From contig NC_134844.1 in assembly GCF_965363235.1 (NCBI RefSeq), positions 78,895,244 through 78,959,243 of the forward strand: a DNA stretch of 64,000 nt. Direction: 5' to 3'. The notes beneath the pieces are model-generated. The model made no database searches. It saw only the letters and a list, made by a program, of their open reading frames with translations, and was not told the DNA's origin. A program made the position numbers and the translations under genes. This document shows, piece by piece, positions 11,901 to 23,000 of this stretch. The stretch's first letter is position 1; every line of letters starts with the position of its first letter. Origin of the DNA: Mytilus galloprovincialis (taxonomy: Eukaryota > Mollusca > Bivalvia > Mytilida > Mytilidae).

Positions 11901-14900
11901 CACTGGCAACAACAAAAAATCGATAATTTAAAATAGGTTGTTTACATACAAATTACCAAGAAACGTAAGATTCAACTTCCTAGGACAAAGTAGACCTTAT
12001 AGATGGATTTAAATATGTTTTAACTGCACTTTGGTCAAACACTTCTTTAATTGTTTTGTTCTTATTTTGCTTGAATTTCAAATTCAGTTTCAGCGTTCCG
12101 TATGTGAATTCTTTACTTCAAATTCAGCGTTTAACATTGTACTGGTTTTTCGAGAGCGACATTGGTGTACGGCCAAAAATGGGAAAAATCCATCATGCAG
12201 CTGACAGTGTGGCTTCTCTTTGCACGCCCCATTCTGACTGGGTGTACATGTGAACTTTTAGTTTGCTAAAAGTCGATTGTCGTACGATAACTTCAAAATA
12301 CCCAAATAACAAAATGCAAATACGGGACAGTAATATCCTTTAATACAAAAACATCTATTCCTTTTGTTTACTATAATAAAACAGTGGTTGATTTAGAACC
12401 TATAATGGAGCTACGTGTATGATAACCAGTCCAAACGATAGCAACCATTTTACTTTAAAAGTGGGGTGAGGTTGTTTTGTCGAAGCGCTAATAATTTTAT
12501 TAAGTTTTTCATCGCCATCAATCAACTTGTCTGGTTCAAAATTTAACACTAAAAGGCATGAATAATTTTTCTTTTGTCCTCTTCTGGCACAGAATATTAT
12601 ATCATCAAATTAGGGATCAGAATATTTTAATGTACCATTATATCGAAGCCCCTAGTGGTAGTATCAAGTAAAAAACAGGTACTATCTAAATATTGGTTCC
12701 CCAGAAGATTACCATTTATCGCTGATAAAAACTTTTGAACACAATTTTCAACTTTCAAAATGCCGACACCTACAACTGGATAGATGGGTGCTTAATGTAG
12801 TACAGCGGCAACTATTACATAAACATGAATGCAAGTTGGGTGCTTAATGTAGTACAGCGGTAATTATTACATAAATATGAATGCTCGAGAAAATAATGTT
12901 TATGGTATACGTTTATATATGATATGAAAGGTTTCAACTTTTACAAAACCAGAGCTATACGTTGGATGTAAAAGTTTACTTTATTTGGCCTTTTCAATTT
13001 TATTTGACTTTATTTGCCTTTTTAACTTAATTTGGTTCGAGTGTCAATGATAAGTCTTTTGTAAACGAAACGCACGTCTGGCGCAAAAACCGGCAAAATT
13101 TATATTCCGGTATCCATCTATGATGAGTTTTTGTAGATACCTTGTAACAGTATCTTGGCTCCAATTTGCTGATATTGGATCCTATGACCGTCCTAATTTC
13201 AGCGTAAAAAAGATTATATTTAAAACCTCCCACACTGTGGTCTAGCACAACCTTAAACCATGCATTCAGTATCATGAAGCGCTTTTCTTGATCGACCTCC
13301 TTACGGAACGCCTAAAGCTGAATATTTAGGGCAAACAACTTACAAAGAACAGATAAAAACGTTTAAGATGATCTTTCATTCTGTACATGAAATGATATAT
13401 TCTTTAGCCAACTTGATTGCAGAAAGTAAGAAGTCGTAAAGCAAAACAGAAAAAAAAATGAAATCAAAAGAGATAATACATCGTGTATTGGGCCTTTTTA
13501 TGGCTTAGAGTTTAGTAGAAAATGTATATACATGCTCAACATAACCATACTATTTGACCTACTGCGAGTTGTTCAGTTTTTACTGTTACTCCTGTTTCTC
13601 CTAAAATATGGGTGCTAGAAAAACCAGCAGGTAAAATGGTCAATATCAGAGCCGTACGTCTGGTTTTGAAATGAATTATCTTCTTTTAAGAAATATTAAT
13701 TTTGTCATCCAATTTTTCACCGCTTTCAACTCTCCGTTTTATTTCATACATAAACTTTTAAGTATCAGTATGTTTTTAATTCATATTGTTTCGTTTCGTT
13801 CCGCTTTTATTTCGTTTCGCTTTTTACAGGTATCCCTCTTATTGCCCCTTTTCTATTTTGATATTTTAAGCAAACATTTAAAAAATCAAACTTTCAAAAA
13901 GTGAAATAATCAAAATTGCGCGTTAGGTTTAGTATTTTAAAAGTTTGGTCAAATTTCTAAACTATCAAATTTATAAACGATATTTAGAATTTTGATATTT
14001 TAATAATTTGGTTAAAATTTCAAAATTTCAAACCTTTAACACAATTTGAAATTTTGATATTTTAAAACTTTGATCAAAATTCCAAAAATCTAAAATTTCA
14101 AAACTTTTTAAAACTTTGAATTGATAAGTGTTACACGGACCACATATAGTCAGAACCGATTCATTGAAACACATTTTATTTCATTCAATTGAGAGGCCTT
14201 AACACTGATAATAAATGTTGTTTGATCTTTTCTTCAGAATGACGTGAGACAATTTGTAGAGGGTGAAGTAAAGAATTATATTGAACCATTGAAGATTTCT
14301 GAGTTTGTATCCAACCATCTTCGTCGCCACAGACGTGATGATGATGAGATGCCCAACTACTTAGATCACTTTTATGGCGGACTTGGTAAGTAATTTGTAT
14401 CTATATTTCTTGATATATCGGATATTGAATGACTAGCTGTTCTTGTCTTATATCCAAAACCACATATTTTATTTATCTTCTAAAAGGCATATATTCGAAA
14501 GTCCCATGATACCTTTAAATATACCTAAACAAGAATGTGTCCACAGTACACGGATGCCCCACTCACACTATCATTTTCTATGTTTAAAGGACTGTGAAAT
14601 TGGAATAAATTCTCTAATTTGGCATTAAAATTAGAATGATCTTATCAAAGGGAACATGTATACTAAGTTTCAAGTTGATTGGACTTCTACTTTATCAAAA
14701 ACTACCTTGACCAAAAACTTTAACCTGAAATTTGCACTATCATTTTCTATGTTCAGTGAACCGTAAAATTGGGGTCAAAACTCTAATTTGGCATTTAAAT
14801 TAGAAAGATCATATCATAGGGCACATGTATACTAAGTTTCAAGTTGATTGGACTTCAACTTCACCAAAAACTACCTTGACCAAAAACTTTAACCTGAAGC

Positions 14901-16064
14901 CAAAAACTTTAACCTGAAATTTGCACTATCATTTTCTATGTTCAGTGAACCGTAAAATTGGGGTCAAAACTCTAATTTGGCATTTAAATTAGAAAGATCA
15001 TATCATAGGGCACATGTATACTAAGTTTCAAGTTGATTGGACTTCAACTTCATCAAAAACTACCTTGACCAAAAACTTTAACCTGAAGCCAAAAACTTTA
15101 ACCTGAAATTTGCACTATCATTTTCTATGTTCAGTGAACCGTAAAATTGGGGTCAAAACTCTAATTTGGCATTTAAATTAGAAAGATCATATCATAGGGC
15201 ACATGTATAGTAAGTTTCAAGTTGATTGGACTTCAACTTCATCAAAAACTACCTTGACCAAAAACTTTAACCTGAAGCCAAAAACTTTAACCTGAAATTT
15301 GCACTATCATTTTCTATGTTCAGTGAACCGTAAAATTGGGGTCAAAACTCTAATTTGGCATTTAAATTAGAAAGATCATATCATAGGGCACATGTATACT
15401 AAGTTTCAAGTTGATTGGACTTCAACTTCATCAAAAACTACCTTGACCAAAAACTTTAACCTGAAGCCAAAAACTTTAACCTGAAATTTGCACTATCATT
15501 TTCTATCAGTGAACCGTAAAATTGGGGTCAAAACTCTAATTTGGCATTTAAATTAGAAAGATCATATCATAAGGAACATGTGTACTAAGTTTCAAGTTGA
15601 TTGGACTTCAACTTCATCAAAAACTACCTTGACCAAAAACTTTAACCTGAAGCGGGACAGACGGACGAACGAACGAACGAACGAACAGACGGACGAACGG
15701 ACGCACAGACCAGAAAACATAATGCCCCTCTACTATCGTAGGTGGGGCATAAAAAAAACTTTAACTTTGGAGTGGAACAGATGATAGACGAACAGACCAA
15801 AAAAAATAATGCTCATAGATGGAGCATAACATGTAGACAATGGAACGTCATGTATTACATCACCAATAAAAATTATAGTAATTTATTATATGAGCGAACA
15901 TGCACTAATATATGGTTCTCTTTATTATAATTTCAAAGATAACCGATTACTCTTTTTCAAACGTTTAAATTGGCTTAAAATGGCCGCCAATCATATTCGA
16001 GGTTATATTGAATCTGTGTAAACGGTTCATAAATGTGCATTATTTCTTTTTTATAGGCAAATAA
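8946..16064 (+). CDS. Small secreted prohormone-like protein, 133 aa, spliced
   Basis: Coding exons are 8946-9012, 9481-9562, 9858-9954, 14238-14385 and 16057-16064, all with GT-AG ends and consistent phases (1, 2, 0, 1). The start ATG is followed by a hydrophobic signal peptide (MFQIFAVCLFTSMVFG), probably cut near residue 16-17. Residues 18-110 are charged, Lys/Glu-rich and probably helical, with no cysteine. At about residue 112 comes LRRHRR, which contains the furin-type site RHRR, then DDDEMPNYLDHFYGGL followed by GK and stop. In secreted precursors, GK at the end is trimmed and the glycine turned into an amide, so the likely product is a 16-residue amidated peptide. I do not recognise the family; it could also be an immune or structural secreted protein. 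Intron 3 carries a 3.6-kb inverted-repeat structure and intron 4 a 189-bp tandem array. Gene structure is well supported; the hormone role is inference. Confidence 0.75.
11392..11520 (-). repeat. Interspersed repeat, GGAGTTTAGTATGGCG family, diverged copy
   Basis: On the minus strand it reads CGGAGTTTAGTATTACG followed by AGGGGCCAGCTGAAATACGC, matching the better copies at 17455-17720 (plus) and 38326-38545 (minus). Confidence 0.6.
12786..12890 (+). repeat. Two-unit tandem duplication, 52-bp period
   Basis: The block GGGTGCTTAATGTAGTACAG starts at 12786 and again at 12838, each followed by CGG, AA/TTATTACATAAA and ATGAATGC. Two copies only, with few differences, so the duplication is recent. 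Confidence 0.8.
13018..13160 (+). repeat. Interspersed repeat with CGAAACGCACGTCTGGCG core
   Basis: Contains AAGTCTTTTGTAAACGAAAC, then GCACGTCTGGCG and TATCTATGATGAGTTTTT-like wording (CATCTATGATGAGTTTTTG), an order of words that recurs in bivalve genomes. Only this copy is seen in the window, so the family call rests on memory. Confidence 0.45.
14530..15765 (+). repeat. Tandem-cored interspersed element with six ~189-bp units
   Basis: The element opens with AAGAATGTGTCCACAGTACA and ATGCCCCAC and closes with GTGGGGCAT, so short inverted ends are present. Between them a unit beginning TTTGCACTATCATTTTCTAT repeats at 14731, 14920, 15109, 15298 and 15487, an exact 189-bp spacing, after one more diverged unit. 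The middle units each carry a small extra duplication of AAAAACTTTAACCTGAAG. A run of GACGGACGAACG-type simple repeat precedes the right end. The copies at 17848-18297 and 33757-34237 have only two core units. It lies in intron 4 of the secreted-peptide gene. Confidence 0.9.
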
Positions 16065-16140
16065 AGAGTATCCCAAAATGGTGACGGAGGACACGATCTA
16101 GAACAGAAAACAGATATAACATATAAAATGTAACAATAAA
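16057..16140 (+). other. First alternative terminal exon of the peptide gene
   Basis: The acceptor TTTTTTATAG precedes GCAAATAAAG at 16057. Joined to the last base of exon 4 it reads Gly-Lys-stop (stop 16062-16064). A polyadenylation signal AATAAA lies at 16135-16140. Confidence 0.6.
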
Positions 16141-16164
16141 TATGCCAATTATTCTATTTTATAG

Positions 16165-16182
16165 GCAAATAGAGACAATAAA
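16165..16182 (+). other. Second alternative terminal exon of the peptide gene
   Basis: The acceptor TTCTATTTTATAG precedes GCAAATAGAG at 16165, which also reads Gly-Lys-stop (stop 16170-16172). An AATAAA lies at 16177-16182, in the same ACAATAAATATG context as the first exon, so the two are duplicates. Confidence 0.5.
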
Positions 16183-16251
16183 TATGTACGGAAGAGAGAT
16201 CTGATGTAAAGAACTGTCAAATTATTTATTTTCAAAACAAAACAATTTAAA

Positions 16252-16257
16252 AATAAA
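16252..16257 (+). terminator. Polyadenylation signal AATAAA, distal, peptide gene
   Basis: AATAAA about 190 bp after the first possible stop codon and followed by T-rich sequence (CTTTTTGTTTCC). It is the best-placed distal signal if either terminal exon is extended. Confidence 0.4.
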
Positions 16258-16727
16258 AATGATAAAAATTCTTTTTGTTTCCACATAACATTCTATACAT
16301 TCTTCGGTGTGTAACCGTTCCTTCAAGATATCCAGACAAGTTAGGGGAATAATAAGCAAGCAATAGACGATTTCAATTTTTTACGGCAGGTTACCTTCTC
16401 TGGTGTAGGACATTCTAATATTTTGGTAAAGATCAAGCAGCAAAAAGAAGTAAAATCAAGCTTAAGATCTGTATAATTTTAGGGGGAAATAACTGTTTTA
16501 TGTACGTTTTCTAAACAAGAAACAAATCAACAATATCCAGATTACATAACAGGATGGTTGTATTTTCCATAGAAGTTTCAATGTTCAGATTTATTGTTGT
16601 TTTCTCCACCTCCAGTGGCAAATATGTCATGCATATCCAGGACGAGAACAAATAAACAATAAATACAATAAGTGGGATTTCAAAGTGGGTAATGTTGCAT
16701 ATCAACACACCAAATTTGGACATTTCT

Positions 16728-17215
16728 CAAGGGTCCACTAACATGCTTTGAGGATGCTTTCTCAATGGTCAAATAACATGCCTTGAGCATGCTTTCTCAA
16801 TGATCCACTAACATTTTTGAGCATGATTCCTCAATTGTCAACTAACACGTTTTGAGCATGCGTTTTTAATGGTCCACTAACATGCATGAGCATGCTTTCT
16901 CAATGGTACACTCGAATGCTTTATCAACAATCCAAAACCATGCTTTGATCATGCTTTCTTAAGGGTCAACTAACACGCTTTGAGCATGCTTTCTTAATGG
17001 TCCACAACCATGCCTTGAGCACGCTTTCTCAATGGTCCACTACCATGCTCTGAGCATGCTTTATCAATGGTCAACTAACATGCTTTCTCAATGGTCCACT
17101 CACATATTTTGAGCATGTTTTCTCAATGGTCCACTAACATGCTTTGAGCATGCTTTCTCACTGGTCCACTAACATGCTTTGAACATGCTTTCTTAATTGT
17201 CAACTAACATGCATT
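16728..17215 (+). repeat. Minisatellite, ~35-bp unit with CATGCTTTGAGCATG core
   Basis: About fourteen imperfect units of the form GGTCCACTAACATGCTTTGA then GCATGCTTTCTCAAT. Each unit carries the partly palindromic core CATGCTTTGAGCATG. Units differ by point changes and small gaps (GGTCCAC or GTCAAC, CTCAAT or CTTAAT). Confidence 0.9.
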
Positions 17216-17454
17216 CCCCATTTCCTTTCTCAATTTTATTGAGCCTTGAGTATGACACTCTCTTAAATGGTAATACAATGTATTGGCATGTGTTTTTTTA
17301 ACTTGATTTCACATTTTTCTGTACGAATTCATAAAGTCATTTGGTGACTTCTAAAAATAGTCTGATCGCACTTCATGAGAATGGAGCCAATCTATCAATA
17401 GTATAGTGTTTTTAGTGAAGTTTGGTTATAAATAGGTATTAGGAGCCTCTGGCC

Positions 17455-17720
17455 TTTGTTAGTTTTGTATTATTTTAATATTAGTTTCTTGTGTACACTT
17501 TGGAGTTTAGTATGGCGTTCATTATCACTGAACTAGTATATATTTGTGTAGGAGCCAGCTGAAGGACGCCTCCGGGTGCGGGAATTTCTCGCTACATTGA
17601 AGACCTGTTGGTGACCTTCTGCTGTTGTTTTTTCTATGGTCGGGTTGTTGTCTCTTTGACACATTCCCCATTTCTATTCTCAATTTTATTGTTTCTTCTA
17701 ATGTACATTTTCTGTTCTTG
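17455..17720 (+). repeat. Interspersed repeat, GGAGTTTAGTATGGCG family
   Basis: Contains TTTGGAGTTTAGTATGGCG, TTCATTATCACTGAACTAG, GAGCCAGCTGAAGGACGCCT, GGTGCGGGAATTTCTCGCTA and GGTTGTTGTCTCTTTGACAC. The same series is found on the minus strand at 38326-38545. No coding capacity seen. Confidence 0.75.
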
Positions 17721-17847
17721 TAAGTGAAATATCTATTATAAGACATAACTCTAGAATTTTCATATGCCATCATGTGTATACTAGAAATAAGATGAATACT
17801 GATTCATACCTATTAAGTTTAAGGTTTGGGAAAGACTTATCTAACAA

Positions 17848-18297
17848 GAATGTGTCCATAGTACACGGATGCCCCACTTGCACTATCATTTTCTATGTTC
17901 AGTGGACCGCGAAATTGGGGTCAAAATTATAATTTGGAATTATAATTAGAAAGATCATATCATAGGGAACATGTGTAATAAGTTTCAAGTTGATGTAACT
18001 TTAACTTCATCAAAAACTACCTTGACCAAAAACTTTAACCTGAACTTCGCATTATCATTTTCTATGTTCAGTGGACCATGAAATTGGGGTCAAAACTATA
18101 ATTTGGCATTAAAATTAGAAAGATCATATCATGGGGAACATGTGTACTAAGTTTCATGTTGATTGGACTTCAACTTCTTCAAAAACTACCTTGACCAAAA
18201 ACTTTAACCTGAAGCGAATGGACGGATGCACAGACGGACGAACGGAGGCACAGACTAGAAAACATAATGCCCCTCTACTATCGTAGGTGGGGCATAA
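17848..18297 (+). repeat. ATGCCCCAC...GTGGGGCAT element, two core units
   Basis: Same family as 14530-15765: it begins AAGAATGTGTCCATAGTACA, has two core units of about 180 bp, a GACGGACGAACGG run and the closing CTACTATCGTAGGTGGGGCAT-type end. Confidence 0.9.
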
Positions 18298-19058
18298 AAA
18301 TGACCAGAACATCTTTTTATCACTCAAGCATATCATTTGGCATTGATAAAAAGGCAGATGTTGTAATGCAAAATATTAATCAGCTTCATAGACACATGCT
18401 TGTATATGATAAGTTTGATAAACTCCAATGTACAGATAAATATGGACATCTGTCAATGATATATAAACGACTTATCATTTTATTCATATACATTATGTAA
18501 CACAAAATGGGGTGTGAACCTAAACAAAAAAGGTTAGAGTACATCTGAGACAGTTACCCAGTAGTTACAATAGGTTGCTGTCTGTTGTTATTGTTCTCCT
18601 GTAGTATTTCCAAGAGAACATATTAAATTAAACATAATTGAAGTAATAAGACCAGCACATCAAACGAGTTGGTGACAGGAGTCATATTGCTGACTTGGTA
18701 CAGGCATTTTCTGATGAAGGCCAATGGCTAAAACAACCAAGTACATATGTAATTGTTTTAACAAAACAAGGTTATAGGCTGGTTTAAAAAAAGAAATCTT
18801 TCATACTATTCCACACTTTTGTCATCATTTGCCTATTATACAGCTGACTTTATAGTTAAATTTGTTTTTTTTCCTCACTTTAACCTGTTCTTATCATTGA
18901 CGTGTAGTCTTTGGTGGATAGTTGTCTCATTGGCAAATTTATCACAGCTCCCTATTTCTATATAAGTTAATAAAAAAATAAAAGATTTTTCATTTCTTAC
19001 TTATCATTTCCTGGTATTATGCATTATAAGATACACAAAATGATATTTTGGTAAAAAG

Positions 19059-19064
19059 TTTATT
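19059..19064 (-). terminator. Polyadenylation signal of RFWD3
   Basis: On the minus strand AATAAA occurs about 970 bp after the RFWD3 stop codon, followed by CTTTTTAC. It gives a 3' UTR of about 1 kb free of obvious repeats; nearer candidates are also possible (plus-strand TTTATT near 19190). Confidence 0.4.
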
Positions 19065-20034
19065 GAACACATAAATGACACATACAATAAATACACTGTG
19101 AAACATGTACAATATGGAATGAGGGGATACCATACTTCATTTGTAAAGTACAAATGAGTTTAAGGACATAACATTAAATATTCAGATTCATTTATTTTCC
19201 AAGGTACAAGTTGAGAGAATTGGGGAAAAGTTCTGTAAATGTGGAGATTTAAAATCCTTGAATTTGCTGAAGTTTGCAAGCAAGAATATAGAAAATTGAT
19301 AATTGGGTAGTCATTTAAATTGTGGTAAACCTTAACCATTGAAATCCATGAAAAATTATTAACACATAATTTAAGATGAATCAACAGAATAACATTACAT
19401 TTCTGAATTATAAATTTTTCCACTCCTCTACTATACAGGGATTTTTTTTTAACAAATTATGACCTTTGTATACAGGTAGTTTCTGGTGTAATTCTTATGT
19501 CCAAGCCATTTACATGTATTATGCAGACACTTACATATACACTTTGCACAGGCACAAATCATAAAACACATTTTCTCTTGCATTCCTTCCAAGTTCAAGC
19601 AAAATTTACAACCATACACTTTTAAACATACAACAGATCATTCATACTATTGTTTTAACAAAATTCAATTGTTCTTTCAATCTCCTTAAATGACAATTCA
19701 TTTATAATTTTATAATCCAGAAAAAAATACTGTGGATTCATTTATTTTCTTGAGTATCAAATTTTTACAAAAAATAATTGAGTAAAAAATTTATTGTTAG
19801 TGTCTTTTTAGGAGTGAAACAATTCTAAAATGTTCACTCAAACTGATTTGTCTCTATTTTAAACTATTTCAGTTTAAGAATAAGTGCAATACATTTGTTT
19901 TAAGTTCAAAATGAAACACTTTTATCTACTAAATTTATAAGAAATTTTGAGATGGACTGTAATAACAACAATTATATAGTATTACTTCATAACAATAAAA
20001 TCATGAACACATTTTGGATTAAAATGAAAGACAT

Positions 20035-23000
20035 CTAGCACCATTTAAACACTTTAAGGATTTTGTCTGTCAGCGCTGCAAGATAAGTCATGTTATTTGT
20101 TTTTATTGCACAGATATCTAATACCGCACCATCTGTCCGTAATCTCTGTTTTAGCTGACTTTTCCCACAGTCCCATATATGCAACTGAAATGAAAATAGA
20201 GAACATGAAAAAAACACATGTGATAATGAGCAAAAAGTTTTAAAATTCAGATATAAAAATCATTTTTCAAAATAAAAATTGTTTCTAAAACAAATTTTGT
20301 TCTGTTTTGTATATTTCTGTAAATTATGTGATGAAGTGGAAAATATCACTTAAACATTTTACAGACTCCATCATGAGTTGGTTAACCTTTATGAAATATC
20401 TGTTTCACAGATGATGATGAAGTATCTGTTCTAACTACAATTCCAAATTAGACTTATCACTGAATTTGTACTAACATGAACAACAATATGTTTGTCACAC
20501 TTGGAGCAGGATCTGCTTAAAGTTTATATAACCTGAGATCACCAGCAGTTTTTGGTGCAATTTGTGTTTCTCAGTATTCAGTTTTCTATGTTGTGTTTTG
20601 TGTTCTGTTGTTTGCATTACCATTGGTGTTTTTTTTTTTTTTTTGCCATGGCATGGCTGGTTGGTTTTTAAAAAACTTATAAGTTCGAATATTCCTTTGA
20701 TATCTTTTGCCTATCTTTGTTACAAGACTATAAAAGAAAAAATGGCATAAAAATGAACTATGTTAACATGATTAACAGTAACTTATTCCAAACAATGCAA
20801 CTGTATAGGAGAATACCTAAGTACAGGAAAGGTTGAAAAATAATAAAACATTTATATTGGAAGATTTTGTAAATTTTACTCTTTAACTTATTTCGTAGAT
20901 TGTCAAAAGAAAACTCTAAACAGTAAAAAATCCATTTTGTTTTCTTTTCAAATAATTGAATAATATATGACATTGATACCTACCGATTGTGTAGACTCCT
21001 CTCCAGCACACACAAGCATATTATTTTCCATAGTTGGATGAGGTAATAACACAGATTTACTGAGTAAAGTTTGTGTACGTCCCGCATGGAATGTTTGTAC
21101 AATATCACAGGAACATGACATATCTAATGTTGTAGGATCAGCACTAATGTTTACACAATTCATTTCACATAACTGATGACGAACCGCAGCATGTTTTTGT
21201 GATGGTTTGAAACTACACAACAAATGTCTTGTATTTGGTTCAAAACACTGACTTGATAGACTACCTGAAATAAGTAACAATAAAAACATGTTGTGATTTT
21301 TTTCAAGATAGTTTTTTTCAACTAATTTATGTTTCAGTAAATTTGTAAAATCAGGAGTTAATATAAATTACTGAAATATTCAGGGATTCTGTAAAATCAC
21401 AAGCAGTTTTAGTAATTTGATAATACCCCTGTATTGTTATGAATCCTACAAAAGCACTCAAAATATTGCATGGAATTTTGTAAAATCCCTGATAAGCCAT
21501 ATAAATGTATCAGAAATGTTTTTTTTTCTATATACAGGGGTGTGGAAATATTTGTTGTGAGCACTTGTCCCTGGGCAAGTAAAACTAAAAATTGTACTTG
21601 TCCGGAAAAAAATTTACTTGCCCTGATGATCCCAATAAATATTGAAGTATTTCTTGTTAGCTAATATATCATTCTTACTTAGCACTGTTGTGCATCACAA
21701 ACAAATGAAATCCATTTGTTTATATGTGTAAAAAATTAGGAAAGTATGAAATGGGTTAACATCAATGGGACAGAAACCTAACAGCAAACCAACCAATGAA
21801 ATGACACGTAAAGGACAATTTTTCAGCAGTTTTTGAATAAAAATTGTAGCCAGTTAGTAGGTACATACACTAAATTTGAGGACAGTGATTGAAGATATGT
21901 AAACTAAATAATAGACAAACTATTTATTTTGTGGTGTTTCTCTCAAATGACACACTTGTTTTTTTCTTGATTATTTATTATTGTCTTGATGGGCACTATT
22001 AAAGTGTCCCTTCTATTTACCACTTTGACAACAAATAATGTTGACCGTTCATCTATAAATAAGACAAAAACTTAATTTATTTTCCGAATTTCCATAGATA
22101 GCCAGGGGCAATCTGATATCATGCACGATGTCTGAAATTCTCGCTTCCGTTTTTTTTTTTTTTTTAATACTGTGTGTCTTCCATTTGCATTTAAGGTTTT
22201 CTACTCGACTCATGACTCTTTTTGTCTTGCTTGCCCAGCTTTTTATTAAGTATTTATCAATCTGATCTCGATACAAAATTTAAAGAAATGACACTTCCGG
22301 TATATGATGGACAAAACCTAATCGACAATCCCGGGTCAATGGACAAAGCCAATGCAATGTTACGCGACTCGGGTTCGCATACTTATTTTTATTTATTTTG
22401 GTAATTGATCTATTTCCGGTATCATGTAATATTTATCGTCATGAACATTGATGTTTATACTTGCTGAACATCGGTTTCTTTTACATAAATTAAACATCTT
22501 TATACGTTTTGAAATTAATTTAATGTTTTTCTTGAATTTGAACTTTGTCTTGTATATTTTTTTACTTGTCCACGGGCAACCAAGACAAAAATAATTACTT
22601 GTCCGGTTGTTCAAATGTACGAGTCGGGCAAGTCGGACATAGCATTTCCACACCCCTGATATAAGTTTCTTGACAAAAGATAGGTATCTTTTACATCAAC
22701 CTATCCCCAGGAATTTACATTTTTTTTCATCATCCCTATAGTGCAGATCTGTTTTTTTGTTTTCTTGTAGTTTTTTGTTTCCAGGTCAACTCAATGAATT
22801 CTGTTCATTGATATAGAATAATTTCCCTATTCACAGATTTTGTCATATCAATTAATTTTCTATTACAGATAACTGCAATAGAATGATACATTTGCAATAA
22901 AATATTTTTTTCTTTCCATCTGTCATGATGGTTAACTAGAGAGCAAATAATACAGACCATTTTTGTCAAAATTTGAAAGTTTGTGCTAATTTTTAAAAAC

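Larger units (their letters stand above)
10528..14142. mobile_element. 3.6-kb structure with ~320-bp inverted repeat arms
   Basis: Left arm about 10528-10850 and right arm about 13823-14142 are inverted copies, beginning TGGTCCGTGTAACACTTATC at the outer ends and running inward through AT-rich sequence to GGGATACCTGTAA. A 4-bp direct repeat CATA (10524-10527 and 14143-14146) may be the target duplication. The 3 kb between the arms contains other repeats (11392-11520, 12786-12890, 13018-13160) but no transposase frame. It occupies most of intron 3 of the secreted-peptide gene. It is either a foldback element or two opposed copies of one short element. Confidence 0.65.

Noticed and set aside
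16728-17215. CRISPR-like array of evenly spaced repeats
   Set aside because: Units adjoin each other with no unique spacers and the host is an animal; it is a minisatellite.
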